Positions 1 through 5,576 of a DNA stretch of 14,084 nt are shown in pieces. The translations under genes and the position numbers were made by a program. A model generated the notes under the pieces. That model did not search any database, was not told where the DNA came from, and saw only the letters and a program-made list of their open reading frames with translations. The stretch covers positions 1-14,084 of the forward strand of contig CAMLNG010000040.1 in the NCBI GenBank assembly GCA_946481195.1. Reading direction: 5' to 3'. How positions within the stretch are numbered: the stretch's first letter is position 1; every line of letters begins with the position of its first letter. The DNA is from an uncultured Chromatiaceae bacterium. Its GTDB lineage: Bacteria > Pseudomonadota > Gammaproteobacteria > Enterobacterales > Alteromonadaceae.

Positions 1-18
1 GAATCATCTCCAACGAGT

Positions 19-74
19 GCCCACACAGATGATTGATTGCTAATTGTTAAAGAGCTGCCGTTTTACTTAACGGC
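19..74 (-). promoter_or_regulatory. rRNA operon leader: boxB-boxA-boxC antitermination region
   Basis: Read on the minus strand, this contains a hairpin GCCGTT-AAGTAA-AACGGC (57-74, boxB position), then AGCTCTTTAACAATT (42-56, boxA) and TGTGTGGGC (19-27, boxC). The E. coli rrn leader has the same elements in the same order (TGCTCTTTAACAAT and TGTGTGGGC) just upstream of 16S rRNA. In E. coli the Nus factors load here so that polymerase resists Rho during rRNA synthesis. The 16S gene itself should lie to the left, outside the window. The match is by motif recognition only. Confidence 0.88.
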
Positions 75-152
75 GAAAGTCGTTGTTAATCAACCACTTT
101 CAGAATCTTTAGCGTTTGACTTTTTCATTTTCGAATCCGTCGTCGCTGTCGA

Positions 153-207
153 TGGAGCGCATTATAGAGAGATCAAAAACGATCACAAGATCTTTTTTAC
201 AGAATGA
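153..207 (-). promoter_or_regulatory. rrn P1-type promoter with UP-like A-tract
   Basis: On the minus strand there is a -35 element TTGTGA (183-188), a 16-bp spacer, and a perfect -10 TATAAT (161-166) followed by the GC-rich discriminator GCGC. The 16-bp spacer and TATAATGCGC are hallmarks of E. coli rrn P1 promoters and underlie growth-rate and ppGpp control there. An A-rich stretch upstream of the -35 (AAAAAA at 192-197) fits an UP element, and another A-run lies at 222-227. Transcription would start near 153 and run left into the boxB/boxA leader. A clear P2 promoter is not visible; TTGATT-N17-TTAAGT is only a weak candidate. Confidence 0.85.
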
Positions 208-432
208 TGATCGTTCGGCTATTTTTTCAACAAACCCGCTTTTCTTGCCGAAATAACCAGCAATAATTGGCTATTAAATAGGATCCTGCCGGATCTATTT
301 GCCGATCGCCCTACGGCATCAAACTTGCTAAACCCCGGGCTCCGGGTTTACATCCATTGCTTTTATGCCCGCTTTGGTTTGAGATACAGCCCTTTGCCGG
401 GAATAGTACAGATTGATCGCAGGAGCCCATCA
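208..432. other. Divergent intergenic region upstream of the regulator gene, with several dyads
   Basis: This gap separates the leftward rrn promoter from the rightward regulator gene and must hold the regulator promoter, but I find no convincing -35/-10 pair or sigma-54 element. It contains three inverted repeats: GATCC-TGCC-GGATC (282-295), TGCCG-N9-CGGCA (300-318) and TAAACCC-N8-GGGTTTA (329-350). None is followed by a T-run, so they are not obvious terminators. They could be protein-binding sites or 5' leader structure. A-tracts near 221-228 may belong to the rrn upstream activating region. Confidence 0.4.
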
Positions 433-1836
433 ATGAGTCCGTCACCTTCTGAGCACACGCAGCAACATATAGTAGTGATTGACGATAATCGGGAACTGCG
501 GATGGCAGTCCGTTTTGTGCTGGAAGATCAAGGCTACCGTGTCAGTGAACTGGAGAACCCGGTGCAAGCACGCGATGCATTACCCGCGCTACAGCCTGAT
601 CTCATCCTGTTGGATATGAACTTTCAGCTCGACACTACTTCAGGTGAAGAAGGCCTGCGTTTCCTGCGCCACCTGCAACAGCATTATGCCGAGATCGCGG
701 TCGTCGCGATGACCGCCTGGTCCAATACACAATTAGTAGTACAGGCCATGCAGGCTGGTGCCAGCGATTTTCTGGAGAAACCCTGGCAAAACCAGCGTCT
801 GTTGCAGATCCTGCAGCAGCAATTACAACTCAACCGCTTAAAAGCCGAAAACCGGGCTTTAGTCCGCCAGCTTGAAACACAACAAGCCGAACCGGCAGCA
901 GAATTAAACTGGCGAAGCCCTGCCATGCGCCTGTTGATGCAACAGTTAAAAACAGTCGCAAATACCGATGCAACCGTTTTATTGACCGGTGAAAATGGCA
1001 CCGGCAAAAGCCAGCTGGCGCATTGGCTGCACCAACATTCGGGCCGCCAGCAGGCACCACTTATTTCCGTCAATATGGCCGCTATCCCGGAACCTTTGTT
1101 TGAAAGCGAATTATTCGGCCATAAAAAAGGCGCTTTTACCGATGCAAAAGAATCCCGGGTTGGCCGCTTTACTCTCGCCGCCGGCGGCAGTTTGTTTTTG
1201 GATGAAATCGCCTGCCTGCCGCTGGCACAACAAACCAAATTGCTGCGTGTGCTGGAAACCGGCGAATATGAAGTTCTGGGCTCCAGTCAGACCCAACAAA
1301 GCAACGTCCGGTTAATCTCGGCCACCAATGCCGATTTTTCTGCTCTCATCCAACAAGGTTTATTCCGCCAGGATCTGTACTATCGCCTGAATACACTGGA
1401 ATTCCGCATCCCGCCGTTACGGGAGAGACCAGAAGACATTCTGCCGTTAGCAGAACACTTCTTATATAAGCACGGTTTGCGCTACCACAAAACCGGACTG
1501 CGGTTGTCCGTCTCAGCACAACAGCAACTGATGTTGTATCCATGGCCCGGTAATCTGCGCGAACTGAGTCATCTGCTGGAACGGGCAGTGTTGTTATGTC
1601 AGCACAGTCAAATCGAACAGACCGATTTACATTTGCCGCTTACATTACAGCAAAAGGTACTGACCGCAGAGTCGCAAAATTACGACTTGCCAGCCCTGAC
1701 TCTGGAGCAGGCCGAACTGCAACTGATTAAACGCGCTCTGGCGCAACATCCGGCTAATAAACAAAAAGCAGCTGACCAGTTAGGCATTACCAAATCATCT
1801 TTATACCGCCGGCTGGAGAAGTATGGCCTGGTTTAA
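433..1836 (+). CDS. NtrC-family sigma-54-dependent response regulator
   Basis: Cytoplasmic transcription activator of 467 residues with three domains. The receiver (about 12-128) has acidic residues D17/D18, phospho-acceptor D61, T93 and K116, plus an extended loop after D61. The AAA+ sigma-54 activation domain (about 158-390) has Walker A GENGTGKS (186-193), the L1 loop GAFTDA (233-238), Walker B LFLDE (254-258), arginine-finger candidates in FRQDLYYRLN (311-320) and sensor II WPGNLREL (371-378). A Fis-type helix-turn-helix occupies about 437-463. The start at 433 is chosen because AGGAG sits 7 bases upstream and family homology begins just after it; the frame stays open to a TTG at 325 but that stretch is unlike a receiver domain. 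L1 is GAFTDA rather than GAFTGA, and Walker A ends in S rather than the usual E. The partner kinase gene overlaps its 3' end. Likely target: the sigma-54 promoter before the transporter operon (inferred). Confidence 0.93.
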   Translation: MSPSPSEHTQQHIVVIDDNRELRMAVRFVLEDQGYRVSELENPVQARDALPALQPDLILLDMNFQLDTTSGEEGLRFLRHLQQHYAEIAVVAMTAWSNTQLVVQAMQAGASDFLEKPWQNQRLLQILQQQLQLNRLKAENRALVRQLETQQAEPAAELNWRSPAMRLLMQQLKTVANTDATVLLTGENGTGKSQLAHWLHQHSGRQQAPLISVNMAAIPEPLFESELFGHKKGAFTDAKESRVGRFTLAAGGSLFLDEIACLPLAQQTKLLRVLETGEYEVLGSSQTQQSNVRLISATNADFSALIQQGLFRQDLYYRLNTLEFRIPPLRERPEDILPLAEHFLYKHGLRYHKTGLRLSVSAQQQLMLYPWPGNLRELSHLLERAVLLCQHSQIEQTDLHLPLTLQQKVLTAESQNYDLPALTLEQAELQLIKRALAQHPANKQKAADQLGITKSSLYRRLEKYGLV

Positions 1837-3130
1837 TCAAAGCCTGGAGCGACAAACAACCCTTCAAAGTAGTGTAACGCTGCTGTTATTGTGGCTTTTG
1901 GCCGGCAGTATCAGCTGGCTGTGGCCGCTGTGGTGGGTTTGGCTGACAGCTCTTGTGCTGAGCTGGTTAGGTTCCCGGTTGGTGTTACAAAATCGCCGGC
2001 AACTGTTATCCGCATTTCGTCGCGCCAGTGTGCAGCTGGATGCACTGCAATTGCAGGACTACAGCCTGCAGGCGAAACCAGCATATCAGCGCGGTGTGGT
2101 CGCAGAGTTTCAACAGCAGTTACAACAACTGGCCAACCAGCTACAACAACGAAAAAGCTTTTTTGATGAGCAGCAGTTTTTGTTGTATCGCCTGATTGAC
2201 CAGCTGAACACGCCGATTTTGGTGTTGAATCACAAGTTACAGCTCAGCTACGCCAACGACCAGTTCCAACAGCTGTTTGGTCAGCCCTGGCAAAGTCTGA
2301 AACACAGCAGTGCCGGCAGTCTGGGATTAGAAGCAGTGCCGCAATGGCAATTCACCGAAGCGGAACGCCGTCAGCAATGGCAAATCCGCCATAGCCGTTT
2401 TGTTGATCAAGGCGAACGTTATCAGTTACTGGTGTTTATTGATATTGAACTGGCATTGCGGGAAAACCAATTGCAGGCCTGGCAACAGTTGATCCGGGTG
2501 CTGAGCCACGAGATCCGCAATTCACTGACGCCGGTGCAAAGCCTGACGGAATATCTGCTGCAAAAAGCCACACCGGGCCGGGAACAGGATGCACTCAGTC
2601 TGATTTATGAGCGCAGCCAACACCTGCAGGATTTTGTCAGCCGCTATGCGCAGCTGAGCAAACCGCTTAGCGTCAATCTGCAACCAGTGCAAGCAGACAC
2701 TTTAGGTCAAAGTCTGCAGTTGTTATTTCCACATGTAGGTTTAACCTACACAACAACGCCACTCTGCTTTTGGTCTGATTTGACCTTGCTGCAGCAACTA
2801 CTGATTAATCTGGTGAAAAATGCCATCGAAGCCGGCAGCCCTGCCGGGACTTTGTATTTGAATATTGAGCAGCAACAGCAGCACCTCTGTATTCAGCTGT
2901 CTGATCAAGGCCATGGCCTGCTGAATGCCGCAGATTTGTTCGTACCTTTTTACACTACTAAACCACAAGGCCAGGGCATTGGGTTGTCTCTGTGCCGGCA
3001 AATTGCCCGCACTTTAGGCGGCGAACTGACCCTGACCAACCGGACGGACGGCATCAAAGGTGCCTGTGCGCGATTGCGGCTACCTCTGCAACCGCCAGTG
3101 GCCGCTACTGAGACTGTCAATCCCGCCTGA
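1823..3130 (+). CDS. Membrane sensor histidine kinase, partner of the upstream regulator
   Basis: Sensor kinase of 435 residues. Two hydrophobic segments (about 17-33 and 36-55) are joined by only a few residues, so almost nothing faces the periplasm. They are followed by a Q-rich helical linker (about 85-115), a PAS-like region (about 118-212), a HisKA dimerisation domain with SHEIRNSLTP (phospho-acceptor H229) and a HATPase_c domain with N-box NLVKNAIEAG (N333), G1 box SDQGHG (D361), F-box FVPFYTT and G2 box GQGIGLSL. All catalytic boxes look intact. The start ATG lies inside the last codons of the regulator gene (14-bp overlap) with GGAGAAG just upstream, indicating translational coupling. 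The layout resembles NtrB/NtrY-type kinases. The signal is unknown; with no extracytoplasmic sensor domain it may come from the membrane, the cytoplasm, or the cognate transporter (inference). Confidence 0.92.
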   Translation: MAWFNQSLERQTTLQSSVTLLLLWLLAGSISWLWPLWWVWLTALVLSWLGSRLVLQNRRQLLSAFRRASVQLDALQLQDYSLQAKPAYQRGVVAEFQQQLQQLANQLQQRKSFFDEQQFLLYRLIDQLNTPILVLNHKLQLSYANDQFQQLFGQPWQSLKHSSAGSLGLEAVPQWQFTEAERRQQWQIRHSRFVDQGERYQLLVFIDIELALRENQLQAWQQLIRVLSHEIRNSLTPVQSLTEYLLQKATPGREQDALSLIYERSQHLQDFVSRYAQLSKPLSVNLQPVQADTLGQSLQLLFPHVGLTYTTTPLCFWSDLTLLQQLLINLVKNAIEAGSPAGTLYLNIEQQQQHLCIQLSDQGHGLLNAADLFVPFYTTKPQGQGIGLSLCRQIARTLGGELTLTNRTDGIKGACARLRLPLQPPVAATETVNPA

Positions 3131-3192
3131 GTCGCAATGTGGCAGCTGGTGCAGTATTGATGCAAGAAGCCCTGATTTGCCCCTACGCCGCC

Positions 3193-3226
3193 GTCCGATT
3201 TCGGAATGACGCGTCCGATTTCGGAC
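3193..3226 (+). promoter_or_regulatory. Twin palindromic sites, probable enhancer (UAS) for the response regulator
   Basis: GTCCGATTTCGGA occurs twice (3193-3205 and 3213-3225), centres 20 bp apart, which is about two helical turns. Each copy is itself an inverted repeat, TCCGA-TT-TCGGA; the second extends to GTCCGA-TT-TCGGAC. Paired dyads about 70-90 bp upstream of a -24/-12 promoter are the usual binding sites of NtrC-type activators, whose Fis-like helix-turn-helix binds as a dimer. Assigning them to the neighbouring regulator is inference from position. Confidence 0.75.
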
Positions 3227-3258
3227 TACCCCCCTGCCAAACCCACAACAACAATACA

Positions 3259-3271
3259 TATCCATTTGATT
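3259..3271 (-). promoter_or_regulatory. Probable IHF binding site
   Basis: TATCCATTTGATT matches the reverse-strand IHF consensus YAANNNNTTGATW with one mismatch and lies in an AT-rich stretch. It sits between the twin palindromes and the -24/-12 promoter, where IHF commonly bends DNA so that an enhancer-bound activator can touch sigma-54 polymerase. IHF consensus matches are frequent by chance, so position is the main support. Confidence 0.5.
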
Positions 3272-3287
3272 TTATTGAATTTATAAA

Positions 3288-3305
3288 CTGGCACTAATCT
3301 TGTTT
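3288..3305 (+). promoter_or_regulatory. Sigma-54 (-24/-12) promoter of the transporter operon
   Basis: CTGGCACTAATCTTGTTT aligns with the sigma-54 consensus TGGCACG-N4-TTGCW. TGGCAC and TTG are exact and the spacing is right. The main deviation is at the -12 dinucleotide, GT instead of GC; the base after TGGCAC is T instead of G. Transcription would begin near 3314, giving a leader of about 110 nt before the adaptor gene. The neighbouring regulator carries a sigma-54 activation domain and twin palindromes lie upstream, so the assignment is well supported by context. Confidence 0.75.
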
Positions 3306-3335
3306 ACTGATCTGCATACTGAGGGTTTGCAGGCG

Positions 3336-3370
3336 CTGCCGCTGTTGTTCCTCCCTGGACACAACGGCAG
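3336..3370 (+). other. Hairpin in the predicted 5' leader of the transporter mRNA
   Basis: CTGCCG (3336-3341) and TTGT (3345-3348) can pair with ACAA (3361-3364) and CGGCAG (3365-3370), forming a 10-bp stem with a 3-nt bulge and a 12-nt loop. It lies between the predicted transcription start and the ribosome-binding site of the adaptor gene (AAGGA at 3414-3418). No T-run follows, so it does not look like a terminator. A leader stability or folding role is possible but unproven. Confidence 0.35.
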
Positions 3371-3424
3371 TGACCTATATCGACAGCCCTCTGTAAACAG
3401 AACGCACTGTCGCAAGGACCACTG

Positions 3425-4672
3425 ATGGATATCAAACGCAACAAACCAAACTATCGCTGGGGCAAAGCCGTGATCAGCTTTGCCATATTAGCTGGTATTT
3501 TCCTGTTCAGCCGTCTCGTCGCTTCGCCGGTCGCTGATCAGCAAATCAGCCGCAGCCAATTACTGCTGAGTACAGTAAAACGGGGTGATCTGCAGGTGTC
3601 TGTTGATGGTTACGGCGTGCTACGTTCCAACAAACAACGACTGATCTCGGCAGAAAGCCCGGCGACGGTCGCCGATATTCTGTTGCGTCCGGGCGCCGAA
3701 GTGCAGGCCGACTCTGTGATCCTGCAGCTACAGGACCCACAGTTACAACAGGAGTTGGATACCGCAACGATGGCGGTCAGCCGCCAGCAAGCCACAGTTA
3801 AACGCGGAAGGCTTGCCAATCAGCGGGAAGTCCTCGCCGAAGAGGCAGTCTTGGCCGAATTAACCGCTCAAAGAGATGCGCAGACTCTGCGTCTGACTGC
3901 AACCCGGGATTTGGCGGCGCGGGGGGTGATCCCGGCAATTGAATTTCAAAGTGCAGAACTGCAGGAGCGTCAGCTGTCAGAGCGTATCGTCCTGCAACAG
4001 AAACGCCTGCAGCAGCTTAAAGATGTGGCGAATGAAGATCTGAATATCGCAACCGAAGAGCTGAATCAGGCCAAAGCCCTGTTACAACGATTAGAGCAGC
4101 GGGTTGCCAAACTGACGGTCCGGGCGGGTATTCAGGGGGTGTTACAACGCTTGCCGGTCGAACTGGGCCAAAGCGTGACGGCAGGACAGGAACTGGCATT
4201 GGTCGGCAGTAGCCAGGATCTACAGGCGCTTATTCGCGTGTCGCAATCAAAAGTCGAGCAGTTGCGTCTGGGTCAATCAGCCGTCGTCAACACCCGGCGT
4301 GAAACCGCCAAAGCAGAAGTCAGCCGTATAACGCCGCAAGTACAGGACGGCACTGTCGAAGTAGAGCTGCGTTTTGTCGACGCCGTGCCTGCCTCGGCCC
4401 GGCCAGAACTGAATGTCGATGCGCAGATTTTGACCGCGGAATTGAACGACGTGTTGTATCTGGAGCGGCCTGTTAATGTGCAAAGTCATACCAGCAGCCC
4501 GCTGTTTCGCTATGACCAGGACAACCAACAACTACACATCACTCAGCTGCAGTTTGGCGACGAAGCCGGCAGATACCTGGCGTTGCAGTCCGGTGCGACT
4601 GAAGGTGAAACTTTTGTCGTGTCCGACATGGCGACCTTTGCTGATGCCAAAACGATTGCAGTGACGCAATAA
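3425..4672 (+). CDS. MacA/HlyD-like periplasmic adaptor protein
   Basis: Membrane-fusion (periplasmic adaptor) subunit of an ABC efflux or export system, 415 residues. Basic residues and one N-terminal membrane anchor (about 14-32) come first, then the first lipoyl half (about 75-104), a long alpha-helical hairpin rich in Gln, Glu, Leu and Arg (about 105-228), the second lipoyl half (about 230-262), beta-barrel and membrane-proximal regions (about 263-415). No lipobox is visible, so it is anchored by the helix. AAGGA ends 6 bases before the ATG. It is first in the operon driven by the predicted sigma-54 promoter, 43 bp ahead of the ATPase gene. Adaptors of this kind usually bridge to a TolC-type outer-membrane channel, and none is encoded here. 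The substrate cannot be read from sequence. Confidence 0.9.
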   Translation: MDIKRNKPNYRWGKAVISFAILAGIFLFSRLVASPVADQQISRSQLLLSTVKRGDLQVSVDGYGVLRSNKQRLISAESPATVADILLRPGAEVQADSVILQLQDPQLQQELDTATMAVSRQQATVKRGRLANQREVLAEEAVLAELTAQRDAQTLRLTATRDLAARGVIPAIEFQSAELQERQLSERIVLQQKRLQQLKDVANEDLNIATEELNQAKALLQRLEQRVAKLTVRAGIQGVLQRLPVELGQSVTAGQELALVGSSQDLQALIRVSQSKVEQLRLGQSAVVNTRRETAKAEVSRITPQVQDGTVEVELRFVDAVPASARPELNVDAQILTAELNDVLYLERPVNVQSHTSSPLFRYDQDNQQLHITQLQFGDEAGRYLALQSGATEGETFVVSDMATFADAKTIAVTQ

Positions 4673-4715
4673 CCATCAGCCTGTACTTATGATCTTATCA
4701 ACAGGAATTTTTGAC

Positions 4716-5462
4716 ATGATACAGACTCCCACTTCGCAACAAGCCACCATCGCGATGCGCGGCATTACCAAGGTATTTGCCACCGACGAGATGGAAACGC
4801 ACGCATTGCGTGGCATCGATCTAGACATTTACCCGGGCGATTTCGTCTCCATTTGCGGGCCATCTGGCTGCGGTAAATCCACTCTATTGTCGCTACTCGG
4901 TCTACTGGACATGCCAACCAGTGGCAGTTATCAGATCGCAGGCCATGAAGTCAGTGGCTTGTCACTGTCCGAAGCGGCATATATCCGTAATGAGAAAATT
5001 GGTTTTATTTTCCAGTCGTTTAACTTGATTGATGAATTAACGGTCTTTGACAACATAGCTCTGCCGCTACGCTACCGGCGCTCCAGCGTCCCTAAAGCAG
5101 AGATTGAATCGCGGGTGCAGGCTTGTCTGAAAATGGTGGATATGACCCATCGCGCCGGTCACAGGCCTAATCAACTGTCGGGCGGTCAGCAACAGCGGAT
5201 TGCCATCGCCCGGGCTTTAGTCGGCAAGCCTGCCCTGCTGCTGGTCGATGAACCAACCGGTAACCTCGATTCAAAAAACGGTGATGCGGTGATGGATATG
5301 CTGTGCGAACTGAATCGTCAGGGTACCACGCTGTGTATGGTGACACATGACCCGCGTTATGCCGATATGGCCGGCCGCAAACTGCATTTGCTTGATGGCC
5401 AGATTTTGGATGCGGATGGTGCACCGTTGTCTCACAACTCACTGAGACTGGCCGTCCCATGA
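4716..5462 (+). CDS. ABC transporter ATP-binding protein, MacB/LolD type
   Basis: Cytoplasmic ATPase subunit of 248 residues that powers the two downstream permeases. Motifs in order: Walker A GPSGCGKST (48-56), Q-loop glutamine Q100 in FIFQSFNL, signature LSGGQQQR (154-161), Walker B LLLVDE (174-179), D-loop GNLD (182-185) and switch histidine H211. This set and its spacing are typical of the MacB/LolD/FtsE branch, which works by mechanotransmission rather than ordinary membrane channelling. The start at 4716 is preferred over an in-frame ATG at 4689 because AGGAA (4703-4707) lies 8 bases before it and nothing similar precedes 4689. The ATPase is a free-standing subunit, unlike E. coli MacB where it is fused to the permease. 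Its stop overlaps the next start as ATGA. Confidence 0.94.
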   Translation: MIQTPTSQQATIAMRGITKVFATDEMETHALRGIDLDIYPGDFVSICGPSGCGKSTLLSLLGLLDMPTSGSYQIAGHEVSGLSLSEAAYIRNEKIGFIFQSFNLIDELTVFDNIALPLRYRRSSVPKAEIESRVQACLKMVDMTHRAGHRPNQLSGGQQQRIAIARALVGKPALLLVDEPTGNLDSKNGDAVMDMLCELNRQGTTLCMVTHDPRYADMAGRKLHLLDGQILDADGAPLSHNSLRLAVP

Positions 5463-5575
5463 AACTCCTCCCTCAATTATGGTTTTTCTATAGCCTGACT
5501 TTACCGTTGGGTCTGCTGGCAATCGCGATGTTATCAGCACACTTTGATACCAACTGTTTTGACGAAGGACAATAG
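5459..5575 (+). CDS. Small membrane protein of 38 residues, unknown function
   Basis: A short frame that fills the gap between the ATPase and the first permease. It begins MKLLPQLWFF and ends CFDEGQ. Residues about 7-27 form one hydrophobic helix with a basic N-terminus, followed by a short acidic tail with one cysteine (C33). Its ATG overlaps the ATPase stop in an ATGA junction, typical of coupled translation, and its stop lies one base before the permease ATG. The permease ribosome-binding site AAGGA (5565-5569) lies inside its last codons. It has no strong Shine-Dalgarno of its own. It could be a small accessory subunit of the transporter. I do not recognise a family; it could also be a chance frame used only to couple translation. 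Confidence 0.6.
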   Translation: MKLLPQLWFFYSLTLPLGLLAIAMLSAHFDTNCFDEGQ

Positions 5576-5576
5576 G

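Noticed and set aside
85..110. Second rRNA promoter (P2) in the leader, TTGATT-N17-TTAAGT on the minus strand.
   Set aside because: The -10 is poor and overlaps the boxB hairpin. Not strong enough to list.
325..432. In-frame 36-codon extension of the response regulator from a TTG.
   Set aside because: It has no ribosome-binding site, encodes residues unlike a receiver N-terminus, and overlaps a dyad. ATG 433 has AGGAG at good spacing.
684..1238. Long open frame of 184 codons on the minus strand.
   Set aside because: It lies entirely antisense to the AAA+ and receiver coding sequence, is cysteine- and serine-rich with no domain, and follows from codon bias in the real gene.
2101..2165. CAG/CAA-rich stretch in the kinase gene considered as a microsatellite.
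   Set aside because: Units are irregular and encode a Q-rich helical linker; similar glutamine richness runs through the whole locus, so it is compositional.
3193..3226. Two-copy direct repeat considered as a minimal CRISPR or mobile-element scar.
   Set aside because: Only two 13-bp palindromic copies with a 7-bp gap, placed exactly where enhancer sites are expected. Regulatory sites are a better explanation.
3282..3287. TATAAA as a sigma-70 -10 element for the transporter operon.
   Set aside because: The matching -35 position reads TATCCA, a poor match, and the box abuts a much better -24/-12 element.
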